A stretch of 64,000 bases of DNA from NCBI RefSeq assembly GCF_019710575.1, contig NZ_JAHWFK010000035.1:31377-95376 (forward strand), in the 5' to 3' direction. Position numbers and translations under genes: made by a program. The notes under the pieces are model-generated. The model saw only the letters and a list, made by a program, of their open reading frames with translations. It was not told the origin of the DNA and did not search any database. This document shows, piece after piece, positions 1-8,014 of this stretch; position 1 is the stretch's first letter; each line of letters begins with the position of its first letter. This stretch comes from Paractinoplanes polyasparticus (GTDB lineage Bacteria; Actinomycetota; Actinomycetes; Mycobacteriales; Micromonosporaceae).

Positions 1-1273
1 GCCGCGCGCCCTGTTCGGCCGTGTACGGCAGCGGGAGGATGCCCTTGACGCTCTTGCCGCAGCCCTCGCCGTTGGTGTGGGCCTCGACCTCCCGGGCGAA
101 GACCTCGAGCGCCGACAGGGCGAACCGGGCCGTGCCGTCGGGGTGGCTGCACGCGCCACGGCCCTTGACCACACCGGCCGCCTGGCGCACGTTCTCGACC
201 GCGTTGCCGCCGAGCGAGACCAGGGTGACCGCCCGGGCCAGGTCGGGCAGGCCGAGCCGGCACGGGCCGCACTGGCCGGCCGACTCGCCCGCCAGGTACT
301 GCACGACCTGGGAGACCTCGCCCAGCGCGCAGGTCTTCGAGCCGATCGGGATCAGCATGCCGGCGCCGAGCGTGCCGCCGACCGCGGCGAAGCCCTTGCG
401 CGAGATGGTGACGGTCTGCGCGGCCTCAGCGGTGATCCACTTGCCGTGGTAGCCGCCGACCAGCAGGCCGGGGCCGATGTCGGCGCCGCACATGTTCAGC
501 ACATCCATGAGCGGGGTGCCGGTCGGCGCCTCGACCACGGCCGGGTTGCTGGCCGAGCCGCCCACGGTCAGCATGACCGTGCCCGGCTCCTCGGGGATGC
601 CGACCGCGTTGTACTCCCACGGGCCGAGCCGGGCCGCGATCGCCAGCTGCGAGTACGTCTCGGCGTTGGAGAGCAGGGTGGGCAGCCCCATCACGCCGTT
701 GTCGCTGGAACGCACCTTGCGGCCGGGCGGGATGTGCGCCTCGCCGTTGATGCCCCGGACCAGGGCACCGCCCTCGCCGCTGATGAACCGGTGGGGCACG
801 GTGACGATCCGGGTCGGGCACGGCATGCGCCGCTCGGCCAGGGCCGCGGTGATCGAGCTCTGACCGATGCCGTCGTCGGCGATGCCGATGACGATCTCCT
901 CGGCGTCGAGCGCGGCCGCGGCCAGCGCGGCGCCGTCGAGGATCAGGTGGGGGGCCCGGGTGAGCACCGCCTTGTCCTTCCAGGACGGGGGCTCACCCTC
1001 GGTCGCGTTGACCACGATGACCGGCGGGAGCTCCTGCCGGCGACACGAGTCGAGCACGGCGCGCACCTTGCGGGCGAACGGGAAGCCCGCGCCGCCGCGG
1101 CCGCGCAGTTCGATGCGGTCGGCCAGGCCGATCAGCTCGCCGGAGGACAGGGCCGCGAAGCCGCCGTGCACCTCCTGGTGGGCGATCAGGTCGAGACGGC
1201 CGTACTCGTCGAAGCCCGCCGTGATCCGCGGAGTGCCGATCGAGGTGACCGGGGGAACCTGCGACGCGCTCAA
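1..1273 (-). CDS. NuoF-like NADH dehydrogenase 51-kDa-type flavoprotein (C-terminus outside window)
   Basis: The 424 codons in the window match the NuoF/51-kDa family, which takes electrons from NADH to FMN and then to a 4Fe-4S cluster. Seen: an RGRGGAGFP loop at residues 57-65, a VNATEGEPPSWKDK-type nucleotide segment, a central SLBB-like stretch and a C-terminal cysteine region. The TTG start at 1273 overlaps the TGA of the upstream cytochrome gene and has GAGGGG just upstream, so the two are translationally coupled. Odd: the canonical SCGxCxPC motif reads SAGQCGPC (Ala at 332, Cys at 335 and 338); other cysteines lie in KTCALG and GACSHP. No other complex I genes are nearby, so a stand-alone electron-input module for the neighbouring cytochrome is inferred. 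The gene runs off the left edge. Confidence 0.85.
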   Translation of the reverse strand, partial: MSASQVPPVTSIGTPRITAGFDEYGRLDLIAHQEVHGGFAALSSGELIGLADRIELRGRGGAGFPFARKVRAVLDSCRRQELPPVIVVNATEGEPPSWKDKAVLTRAPHLILDGAALAAAALDAEEIVIGIADDGIGQSSITAALAERRMPCPTRIVTVPHRFISGEGGALVRGINGEAHIPPGRKVRSSDNGVMGLPTLLSNAETYSQLAIAARLGPWEYNAVGIPEEPGTVMLTVGGSASNPAVVEAPTGTPLMDVLNMCGADIGPGLLVGGYHGKWITAEAAQTVTISRKGFAAVGGTLGAGMLIPIGSKTCALGEVSQVVQYLAGESAGQCGPCRLGLPDLARAVTLVSLGGNAVENVRQAAGVVKGRGACSHPDGTARFALSALEVFAREVEAHTNGEGCGKSVKGILPLPYTAEQGAR

Positions 1274-3075
1274 TTCGCTTCCCCTCGCAGCTGCGACCAG
1301 TAACCGTCCTCGGTCGCGTCGTCGTCCCGCCCGCGTCCACCGCGGCGGCCCGCCCGGCCGGCGTCGACGCGGGAGGGCTCGTCCCGGCCGCGCCGGCGCG
1401 GGGCCATGTCGACCAGGGTCGGCGAATCGTCGGCCTCGACGTAACCGTCGCCGTCGACGAATCCGGCCCGGCTGTGCCGTCCCGAGTCGTCACCCCGGCG
1501 GCCGGGCGGGGCGACCTCGTAGTCGTCGGAGTAGCGGGCGTCGGCGTACCGGCCGCCGCGCTGGCGGGGCACCTCGTCGTACTCGTCACGGCCGCTGCGG
1601 GGCGGCTCCTCGGAGAGCGGCATGTCGCCCCGGCGGCGCGAGCGCGGCGCGGGTTCCTCCTCCTCGGCGTAGCGGCGGCGGCGCGGGGCCGGCTCCTCGT
1701 AGTCGTCACGGCGCATCCGGGTTCCGGTGTTCTCGAGCTCGTCGCGACGCATCCGGGTGCCGGTCTCGTCGGGGCCGGGGCGGCGCATGCGCGTGCCGGT
1801 GTCGTCCACGCGCATGCGCGTGCCGGTGTCGTCGAGGCGCATGCGCGTACCCGTCTCGTCGGGACCGGGGCGGCGCATCCGGGCGCCGGTGTCCTCCAGC
1901 TCGGGGCGGCGCAGGCGGGCGCCGGTGTCCTCCAGCTCGGGGCGGCGCAGGCGGGCGCCGGTGTCTTCCAGCTCGAGGCGGCGCATGCGGGCGCTCGTGT
2001 CCTCGCCCGGGTAGCGGCGGCCGCGCGGCTCGTCGTACTCGATCTCTTCCTCGACCCGGCGGCCGCGGCGCGGACGGTCCTCGTCGTACTGCGGCATCAT
2101 GCCGGTGGGCTCGTCGTACATCTCGTCGGCGCGGGCTCGGCGCTGGCGGGGCGCGACCAGGTCCTCGTCCATCGGCGGCGGGGCCAGGGGCGGGGCCGTG
2201 ACCGGGTTGACGGCCGGGCGGAAGCTGTCGACGACGGCGACCGGGCCGAGCGTCTGGGGCTCGACCGGGGCCGGCCGGTCGCGGCGGCTCGGGCGCTTCA
2301 ACGCCGGCGAGGTGGTGGGCACCAGCGAGCCGACCGGCTTCAGGCCACCCGACGCGGCGGTCGAGGAGAAGTCCTTGCGGCGGTTGAGCGAGACCGACAG
2401 GCGCACGGCCAGACCGACGAGCACACCGAGCACGCAGACGATGTAGCTGACGACGACCCAGGTCGCGGCGGGCCGGCCGGCGCTGAGGCCGTGCATCAGG
2501 GCGATCGGCCAGATCAGGTACGAGATGGCGTGGATGCCACGCCACATCCAGGGGCTGCCGCGGCCGACGAACCGGGAGCGCGCGATGCCGGTCCACATGA
2601 CCAGCACCATGACCCAGCCCGAGATCGTGCCGAAGCCGACCCACACCTTGTTCTGGCCCTCGTGGAGGAACGGGATGAACACGTCGATGACCGAGGCGTG
2701 CTTCTCGACGACCTTCATCCAGACGTGCAGGAACAGGGCGGTCACGGCGATCACACCGGTGGTGCGGTGCGCCGACTGCAGGAGCACCCGCTGCCGGATC
2801 GAGAGGACCAGCCGGTCGGTGGAGATCAGGCCGATCATGATCGTGGTGGAGAGCGACACGAGCGTGATCACGCCCATGTAGTACTCGGCGTAATAGAAAA
2901 CGTAGACGTAGCCGACCCGGCCCGGCCTGGTCAGCATCGCGACCGCCCAGAGGGCCGCGATCACGCTCACGGCAAGAACCGCCACTGCGCCCCGGGAGGG
3001 CGCGCCTTTCCCGGTAGCTCCGACATCGACGGCCACACGATTGGCGGATCGCTCGTTGTTCTTCGTCCTGGCCAT
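1270..3075 (-). CDS. ferric-reductase-like transmembrane cytochrome b with long repetitive charged tail
   Basis: 601 aa. The N-terminal ~230 residues hold about six membrane helices with the paired histidines typical of the ferric reductase-like domain (AHRTTG...FLHVW and GIHAISY...LMHGLSAG), which coordinate two b hemes. The C-terminal ~350 residues are hydrophilic, rich in Arg, Asp and Glu, and contain nine tandem units of the form [DEN]T(S/G)xR(M/L)R (residues ~355-457), presumably cytoplasmic. I chose ATG 3075 because GAGGAG precedes it; an ATG 18 codons upstream (3129) has no ribosome site. It overlaps the NuoF-like gene by 4 bp. Inferred role: membrane electron transfer from the NuoF-like partner to an external acceptor; the acceptor is unknown. 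Confidence 0.8.
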   Translation of the reverse strand: MARTKNNERSANRVAVDVGATGKGAPSRGAVAVLAVSVIAALWAVAMLTRPGRVGYVYVFYYAEYYMGVITLVSLSTTIMIGLISTDRLVLSIRQRVLLQSAHRTTGVIAVTALFLHVWMKVVEKHASVIDVFIPFLHEGQNKVWVGFGTISGWVMVLVMWTGIARSRFVGRGSPWMWRGIHAISYLIWPIALMHGLSAGRPAATWVVVSYIVCVLGVLVGLAVRLSVSLNRRKDFSSTAASGGLKPVGSLVPTTSPALKRPSRRDRPAPVEPQTLGPVAVVDSFRPAVNPVTAPPLAPPPMDEDLVAPRQRRARADEMYDEPTGMMPQYDEDRPRRGRRVEEEIEYDEPRGRRYPGEDTSARMRRLELEDTGARLRRPELEDTGARLRRPELEDTGARMRRPGPDETGTRMRLDDTGTRMRVDDTGTRMRRPGPDETGTRMRRDELENTGTRMRRDDYEEPAPRRRRYAEEEEPAPRSRRRGDMPLSEEPPRSGRDEYDEVPRQRGGRYADARYSDDYEVAPPGRRGDDSGRHSRAGFVDGDGYVEADDSPTLVDMAPRRRGRDEPSRVDAGRAGRRGGRGRDDDATEDGYWSQLRGEAN

Positions 3076-3444
3076 TGACTCCTCGTTCTCCGCAGCGGTG
3101 ACGTCCCGTGGGCGGTGGGACGCCGGCATCCGTGGGGAATGCCCCCTGCTTCAGGTTGTTGCCGGGCAGCGGTCGGCGTTCGGCCGGTCTCTGCCCATCC
3201 CCCAACTACGTGCCGCGAGCGGGATCGGATGAACGCCGGGGTCGACTTTTGTCGGCTTCTTTCCAGCGGGACCCGTCAAACCGTCGCTGAGCTGGGAAGA
3301 CACGTCAAAGAAACTATTGGCCGAGTGACAACCGGGCCGTCACCGCTCAGTGACTCATCGCACCCGGTGAACCTTTCGGCCCGCATCTGCGAACCATCTG
3401 CTGTGCAGGCGTATCGACTGCCGGGCGAGAAGGAGATGATCGGC
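3076..3444. other. 369-bp intergenic region between divergent genes
   Basis: No gene is supported here. On the minus strand there are two TTTGACG(T/G)GT elements (3271-3280 and 3300-3309) that could serve as -35 boxes for the cytochrome operon, but I see no convincing paired -10. The stretch around 3295-3330 is less GC-rich than its surroundings, as promoters in such genomes often are. Confidence 0.4.
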
Positions 3445-4290
3445 ATGCGACACCTGACCCGGGCGTCTACTCGGATGAGCACGGGCCGGATCAGCGCTGT
3501 CTTCGTCCTGGTCCTTGTGGTGACGCTGGCGGCATGGGGGGCACCGGCGTCAGCCGACGTGCCCGGCTTCGAGGTGAAGGTCGGCCAGGCCCCGTCGACA
3601 TTCACGATCGGCAAGGACGCCAAGACCTACACCGCGGTCGCCTCCACCGACCGCGGCCGCCGCTGCCTCAAGGTGCGCTGGGCGCTGACCGTCGAGACCG
3701 AGGGCGTCAGCCTCGACCAGGTGCGGGTCACCCGGGTCGAGAACGGCCAGGCTTTCCCCGTACGGGCCGAAGTCCAGGACGAGGCGGCCACCGTGGTCGA
3801 CGAGCGCCTCGACCCCGGCCAGCTGTGCCGCGACCGCACGGTCACCGCCCAGTGGAGCGTCGCCTTCACCGGCCCCGACAACGGCGAGGTGACCTTCCTG
3901 GCGCAGGCCTTCGACGGCGTCGGCCGGCTGCTCAGCTCGACCGGCTCCCAGGCCCAGGTGGTCAGCCCGGTCGCGGCCAGGCCGACCAAGAGCCCGACTC
4001 CCTCCCCCACTCCGGAAGAGACCGAGCCGGCCCCCGAGGAGCGGGAGGAGCAGGCTGCGGCCGACGAGCCGGCAGCGGAAGCGACCTCGGCCGGGGCAGC
4101 CGCGCTCAACCCGGCCTCGAGCAGCTCGAACGTGCTCGGCATCGGCCTGATCGTCGGCGCGCTGATGGTGTTCCTCGGCGTCGGCATGCTGCTGCGCCTG
4201 CGTACGCGTAATCGCCGTCAGGTGTTGCAAGCCGAGGCGCCCGCCATGCCCACCGGCTTCTACAACATGCCGGACCGGCGCCGCCGGTAG
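3445..4290 (+). CDS. secreted, membrane-anchored protein of unknown function
   Basis: 281 aa, family not recognised. Seen: a signal peptide (charged start, hydrophobic core VFVLVLVVTLAAWG, cleavage near APASA, ~residue 38), an extracellular domain of ~140 residues with two cysteines (RRCLK and QLCRD), a Pro/Thr/Glu-rich linker (SPTPSPTPEETEPAPEE), then one membrane helix (GIGLIVGALMVFLGVGMLL) and a short basic tail ending in DRRRR. This makes an outside domain tethered to the membrane by its C-terminus. ATG 3445 is preferred over ATG 3436 because AGGAG at 3431-3435 lies 9 nt upstream. There is no LPXTG motif. It is transcribed divergently from the cytochrome operon. Confidence 0.75.
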   Translation: MRHLTRASTRMSTGRISAVFVLVLVVTLAAWGAPASADVPGFEVKVGQAPSTFTIGKDAKTYTAVASTDRGRRCLKVRWALTVETEGVSLDQVRVTRVENGQAFPVRAEVQDEAATVVDERLDPGQLCRDRTVTAQWSVAFTGPDNGEVTFLAQAFDGVGRLLSSTGSQAQVVSPVAARPTKSPTPSPTPEETEPAPEEREEQAAADEPAAEATSAGAAALNPASSSSNVLGIGLIVGALMVFLGVGMLLRLRTRNRRQVLQAEAPAMPTGFYNMPDRRRR

Positions 4291-4308
4291 CGCTGGCCGG
4301 CGCCGGCG

Positions 4309-5061
4309 TCAGTCCACCGAGCGCTCGACGCGGATGACCACGGCGGTGGCGTTGTCGGCGCCGCCGGCGGTCAGCGTGTCGTCGAGCAGGGTGTGTGCGG
4401 CCGCGGCGGGGTCGTCGGTGGCCAGGATGCGGGTCAGGCGCTCGTACGTGAGCTGGTCGGAGACGCCGTCGGTGCAGAGCAGGTAGACGTCGCCGGGCCG
4501 CAGAGTGACGTTGAGCAGGTCGGGCTCGGAGGCGTCGGGGTGGCCGACGTAGCGGGTCAGCCGGTAGCGGGCCGCCTTGGCCTCGTCCGAGTCGGCCGCG
4601 AACCAGCCGTGCAGCACGCCGAGCCAGTTGATCGTGTGGTCGACGGTCAGCAGGTCGAGCAGGCCGTCGCGCAGGCGGTAGACGCGGGAGTCGCCGAGGT
4701 GGACGATCCAGGCCGCCGGGTCGTCGCCGGCGGCCACGAAGGCGGTCAGCGTGCTGCCGGTCAGCTCGTCCAGGTTGCTGCCGGCCCGGCGTACGGCATC
4801 CTGGGCCTGCGAGACGGCGCCGCGCAGCGCGCCCGGCGAGTCGCCCACCAGCACCTCGCGCACGAAGACCTCGACCGCCGTGGCCCCGGCGACCGTGCTG
4901 CCCGGCCCCGAGCCGAGGCCGTCGGCCACCACCGCCAGCGGACCGCCCGGCTCCAGGTGCACGACGTCGTAGTTGTCCTGGTACCGCTCCCCCACGACGC
5001 TGCCGGCCGCCGCGGTGAGGCGACGACCGGCAGTTGTCCAGGCGACCTTGCTGATGTCCAC
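4309..5061 (-). CDS. PP2C-family serine/threonine protein phosphatase
   Basis: 250 aa, the usual size of a bare PP2C domain. Seen: the metal-binding motifs in order, NYDVVHLEPGGPLAVVADGLGSGPG near the N-terminus, LGDSRVYRL in the middle, LLCTDGVSDQL and the C-terminal GGADNATAVVIRV. It should remove phosphate from Ser/Thr residues using two Mn/Mg ions in the cytoplasm; there is no membrane segment. The start is GTG 5061 with AAAGGACAG just upstream. It ends convergently with the preceding plus-strand gene and is separated from the cellulase gene by a strong hairpin. A Ser/Thr kinase is encoded in the same window (57550-59139), but there is no evidence that they are partners. Confidence 0.88.
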   Translation of the reverse strand: MDISKVAWTTAGRRLTAAAGSVVGERYQDNYDVVHLEPGGPLAVVADGLGSGPGSTVAGATAVEVFVREVLVGDSPGALRGAVSQAQDAVRRAGSNLDELTGSTLTAFVAAGDDPAAWIVHLGDSRVYRLRDGLLDLLTVDHTINWLGVLHGWFAADSDEAKAARYRLTRYVGHPDASEPDLLNVTLRPGDVYLLCTDGVSDQLTYERLTRILATDDPAAAAHTLLDDTLTAGGADNATAVVIRVERSVD

Positions 5062-5088
5062 CTGTCCTTTTTACCTGGTTTTATAACA

Positions 5089-5125
5089 CCGGGCCCCGCT
5101 CCTCGTGGGTTAGAGCGGGGCCCGG
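5089..5125 (-). terminator. strong hairpin terminator after the cellulase gene
   Basis: A perfect 13-bp inverted repeat, CCGGGCCCCGCTC (5089-5101) and GAGCGGGGCCCGG (5113-5125), with an 11-nt loop, lies 17 bp past the cellulase stop codon. No T-run follows, which is common in GC-rich actinobacteria. It isolates the cellulase transcript from the PP2C gene. Confidence 0.8.
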
Positions 5126-5141
5126 CGGTCCTAATTACCCG

Positions 5142-6899
5142 TCAGGAGAGCGGCGGGTAAGCGTTGGCCATCAGCTGGCGGAACTGAGCCGAGAACCAGG
5201 CGCCGGAGATCGGCGCGTCCGGCAGGGCGCCACTCAGGCTGTTGCCGTTGCGGGCGTTGCCGGTGTAGGTCGGGTCGCACATCCGGTCGAAGCCCTTGCC
5301 CTCGTCGTTCGGGATCAGCTTGGAGGAGCCGTCCGACTCACCCGGGGGCTTGACCCAGACGTAGGCGTCGATGCCGCTGGCCGGGGCCGCGGTCGGGCGC
5401 TCGCCGAGGCCGGCGCCGGACTGGTTGCACCAGTTGCCGGCGTGGATCCGGCGGTCGATGCGCGACTCGTTGACGAAGGTGTCGATGACCGTGGAGGTGC
5501 TGGCCGCGGTCGGGCGGGCCGAGCCACCCCAGCCGTTGCGGCTGGTGTCGATCAGCATGCCGATGTTGGCGTTGAAGCCGATCGAGACCAGCTTCTGGCG
5601 GAATGCCTGGGCGAAGGTCAGCTCATCGGTGTACTGGTTCCAGTCGATCCACTTCGACTGCCGCACGCTCTGGCCCCCGACCGTGGTGGTCGGCTGGACG
5701 AAGGGCTCACGCAGCGCGGAGTAGTTCGCCGTGTTGGTGATGAAGCCGTGCACGTTGTTGACGCTGCCCGAGGCTCGGGCGGCCTCCAGCATGATGTCGG
5801 CGGACGGGCCCATGTTCGAGTCCCAGCCGATCCAGCCGTGGTGCGCCGCGTCGACGTAGTTGTAGCCGTTGGACAGGGCGCCCAGCTTGTTCAGGGCGTA
5901 GCCGACACCCTGCACGTAACCGCCGTTGGCCTTCATCGTGTCGCAGGTCGCCGTGCCGCCGGCCTGGCCGGAGGTGTTCGTGACCAGGTTCGGCAGCGAG
6001 TCGATCTCGATGATGTTGATGATCCGCAGGGCCGCGTACTTCGGGTCGGACTGGATCGCGGCGATCGGGTCGATGTACTCGGCCTTGTAGCGCGGCAGCT
6101 CGTCCGGGCCGAGCTCACCGTTGGAGGCGAGCGCGGAGCAGTCCCGGCCGGGCAGGTTGTAGATCACGAACTGGATGTAGCCGGCGTTCTGCGCGAGGGC
6201 CGCGTCCAGGTGGTCACGAACGCCCATCGAGCCGTTCGAGCTGCTGTCGTCGGTGCCCTCGATCGCGGCGATCCGGTCGAGCCAGACCGCGGTCGGGTTG
6301 CTCGAGACCCGGTTGCCGCCGGGCTCGGCCTCCGCCTTGGCCTTCCACTCCGGGTTCACGTAGCCGCGCGCCCCGGCGTACGGGTTGTCGACCTTGCTGC
6401 CGGTCGGCGGCGGCGTCGTCGGCGGGGTGGTCGGCGGGGTGGTGGGAGGCGTCGTGGGCGGCGTCGTCGGCGGGGTCGACGGGCCGGTGGCGCCGGTGCA
6501 CGCCGTGCCGTTCAGCGAGAACGTGGCGGGCGCGGTGTTCGTACCCGAGTAGCTGGCGTTGAAGCCGAAGGTGGCGTTGCCGTTGGTCGGGAGCGACCCC
6601 GCCCAGGACGGGCTCGCCGCCGTCACGTTCTGGCCGGACTGGGTGATGGTGGCGCTCCAGCCCTGGGTGACCTGCTGGTTGCCGGGGAAGGCCCAGGTCA
6701 GGCGCCAGCCACCGGAGATCGGGTCACCGAGGTTGGTCACGCTGACCGACCCGGTGAAGCCGTTGCTCCAGCTGTTGGCCGTGTAGTCCACCCGGCAGCC
6801 GGCCGCGGCGCTCGCGCTGGTCGCGGCGAAGACGCCGAGGCCAGAGACGAGCGATACAGCGGCAGCCGCGGTCAGACCGCGGATGAGGACAGGTCTCAT
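5142..6899 (-). CDS. secreted GH6 cellulase with N-terminal CBM2 (cellobiohydrolase-like)
   Basis: 585 aa, exported enzyme hydrolysing beta-1,4-glucan. Domains: signal peptide to ~32 (ending ATSASAAA), CBM2 ~33-135 (CRVDYTANSWSNGFTGSV... with paired Cys), a PTTPPT-repeat linker ~140-170, and a GH6 catalytic domain ~175-585. In GH6 I see YNLPGRDCSAL with the conserved Asp at 253, and IIEIDSLPNL with Asp at 300. The E-I-D form and the YVDAAHHGWIGW block recall Cel6B-type exocellulases, but exo versus endo action is inference. ATG 6899 has GAGGAG 8 nt upstream; reading further upstream is open but has no start signal. A CelR/CebR-type operator lies 102 bp upstream, implying induction by cellobiose. 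Confidence 0.92.
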   Translation of the reverse strand: MRPVLIRGLTAAAAVSLVSGLGVFAATSASAAAGCRVDYTANSWSNGFTGSVSVTNLGDPISGGWRLTWAFPGNQQVTQGWSATITQSGQNVTAASPSWAGSLPTNGNATFGFNASYSGTNTAPATFSLNGTACTGATGPSTPPTTPPTTPPTTPPTTPPTTPPPTGSKVDNPYAGARGYVNPEWKAKAEAEPGGNRVSSNPTAVWLDRIAAIEGTDDSSSNGSMGVRDHLDAALAQNAGYIQFVIYNLPGRDCSALASNGELGPDELPRYKAEYIDPIAAIQSDPKYAALRIINIIEIDSLPNLVTNTSGQAGGTATCDTMKANGGYVQGVGYALNKLGALSNGYNYVDAAHHGWIGWDSNMGPSADIMLEAARASGSVNNVHGFITNTANYSALREPFVQPTTTVGGQSVRQSKWIDWNQYTDELTFAQAFRQKLVSIGFNANIGMLIDTSRNGWGGSARPTAASTSTVIDTFVNESRIDRRIHAGNWCNQSGAGLGERPTAAPASGIDAYVWVKPPGESDGSSKLIPNDEGKGFDRMCDPTYTGNARNGNSLSGALPDAPISGAWFSAQFRQLMANAYPPLS

Positions 6900-7000
6900 G
6901 TGGTGGCTCCTCGAGACATGCGGCGGCGCCCGTAGCGCCCGGGGATAGGCCGGGGATACATCGAGGGGCATCGCTCCCCGGCTGTTTCGACAGCATGACA

Positions 7001-7014
7001 TGGGAGCGCTCCCA
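7001..7014. promoter_or_regulatory. CelR/CebR-type operator upstream of the cellulase
   Basis: TGGGAGCGCTCCCA is a perfect 14-bp palindrome identical to the site bound by the LacI-family repressors CelR (Thermobifida) and CebR (Streptomyces), which release DNA in the presence of cellobiose. It sits between the cellulase gene (start 6899) and the divergent gene at 7071. A looser GGGG...CCCC palindrome with GGGAGCG on the minus strand lies at 6965-6979 and could be a second weak site. The LacI protein encoded at 59729-60739 is a good candidate ligand. Confidence 0.85.
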
Positions 7015-7058
7015 CCGCAATCGTCTGTTAACAACGGGCTCATCTTGCGCGCATCGCG

Positions 7059-7064
7059 TATAAC
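7059..7064 (+). promoter_or_regulatory. -10 box for a leaderless transcript
   Basis: TATAAC lies 6 nt before the GTG at 7071, so transcription would begin at or next to the start codon. No clear -35 box is visible. The CelR-type operator is centred about 50 bp upstream. Confidence 0.55.
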
Positions 7065-7070
7065 GGACGC

Positions 7071-7685
7071 GTGCAGGTATGGGAGGTCACCGAGGCGCTG
7101 GCCGAGGTTCCGGGGGTCGAGGTCAGCGTGCGCCGGGGGCTCCTGGCGATCCACGTGCCCGCGCTGGGCGACACGGCGCGGCTGGACCCGGACGAGATCC
7201 TGGCTGCTGAGCCGGTCTTCGTGCCCACCCGCGCGGCCGCGGTGCAACTCGACGTGCGCGACGGCCGCGCCGTGCTGCCGCTCATCGTGACCGTCGACGA
7301 CATGGTGTTCAACCCCGCCTACGCCGACGACCTCGTCGAGCCCGGCGCCCACCGGCAGCTGCCGGCCATGCCCAACTTGATCTCATACTCCGAGATGCAC
7401 CGCGACGTGCGCGCCCTCGGCAAGGCGATCGACGACCCGGCGCTCGACCTGGAACCCGAAACCCTGGCCGCGACCCTGCTGGCCCACCGCTGCTTCCTCG
7501 CCGGCGCGATGCGGGTCGGCCTCTGGCCCGTCCGGGTGGCCGCGTGGTGGGAGTACGCCAACGCGCGCGTCGGCGGCCCGTCAGGCGTCGCTCCGCTGCG
7601 CTCCGACCCCGACTGGGACGACCTGATGGCCGACGTCGCCGAGGCCCGTCGCCGGACGGCCACCTCGGAATCGACCATCTCGTAG
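7071..7685 (+). CDS. conserved-looking hypothetical protein
   Basis: 204 aa, family not recognised. It is a soluble, acidic protein without signal peptide or membrane helix, with an alternating N-terminal half (VWEVTEALAEVPGVEVSVRRGLLAIHVP) and a more helical C-terminal half with two tryptophans (VAAWWEYANARVGG). The GTG start is supported by a TATAAC box 6 nt upstream and the lack of a Shine-Dalgarno sequence. It is divergent from the cellulase gene and shares its 170-bp promoter region, so cellobiose-linked control is possible but untested. Confidence 0.65.
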   Translation: MQVWEVTEALAEVPGVEVSVRRGLLAIHVPALGDTARLDPDEILAAEPVFVPTRAAAVQLDVRDGRAVLPLIVTVDDMVFNPAYADDLVEPGAHRQLPAMPNLISYSEMHRDVRALGKAIDDPALDLEPETLAATLLAHRCFLAGAMRVGLWPVRVAAWWEYANARVGGPSGVAPLRSDPDWDDLMADVAEARRRTATSESTIS

Positions 7686-7697
7686 GCACGGCTTCCG

Positions 7698-7784
7698 CCG
7701 GCGGCCGGCGCAGGAGCCGGCGGCCGGCGCAGGAGCCGGCGGCCGGCGCAGGAGCCGGCGGCCGGCGCAGGAGCCGGCGGCCGG
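7698..7784. repeat. 19-bp minisatellite, about 4.6 copies
   Basis: Four exact copies of CCGGCGGCCGGCGCAGGAG (7698, 7717, 7736, 7755) and a partial fifth to 7784. The array starts 13 bp after the stop codon of the preceding gene and abuts a LamG remnant on the other strand. In the LamG frame it reads as Ala/Pro/Arg-rich sequence. Confidence 0.95.
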
Positions 7785-7787
7785 GGG

Positions 7788-7919
7788 GCGTACAGGTCCT
7801 TGATCTCCGTGGCCGACAGCGCGCGGTCGTAGAGGTGCACCCGGTCGACCGTGCCGTCCCGACAGTCGACCGGATTGCCGTTGTACTTGCCGCGGCCGAT
7901 CACCGGGTTGCCGGTGGGG
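7788..7919 (-). pseudogene. remnant of a LamG/concanavalin A-like domain C-terminus
   Basis: Translating the minus strand gives TGNPVIGRGKYNGNPVDC followed by DGTVDRVHLYDRALSATEI and KDLYA. That is the characteristic final strand block of LamG-type jellyroll domains in secreted actinobacterial proteins. No start codon, signal peptide or upstream half of the domain is present; the reading frame beyond it runs antisense into the diguanylate cyclase gene. It therefore looks like the surviving 3' end of a lost secreted glycan-binding or hydrolase gene. A related intact LamG protein is at 56788-57507. Confidence 0.65.
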
Positions 7920-8014
7920 GCGGCCCGGGCAGGCAGGCTGCGGCGGTCCCACCTGCACCCGAACTGCGACCGCCTGCTCGTCAAGCCCGTCGCCCCGGTG
8001 CCGACCTTTCTGGC

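Noticed and set aside
1474..3078. Plus-strand open frame opposite the cytochrome gene
   Set aside because: Low-complexity Ala/Gly/Val/His translation; the opposite strand encodes histidine-paired membrane helices and is coupled to the NuoF-like gene.
3076..3444. Possible riboswitch before the membrane-anchored protein
   Set aside because: The upstream region is long and partly less GC-rich, but I could not match any known riboswitch core by eye; a covariance-model search would be needed.
6900..7352. N-terminal extension of the cellulase reading frame
   Set aside because: The frame is open by chance; it would run through the promoter and operator and over the divergent gene. The signal peptide and GAGGAG site place the start at 6899.
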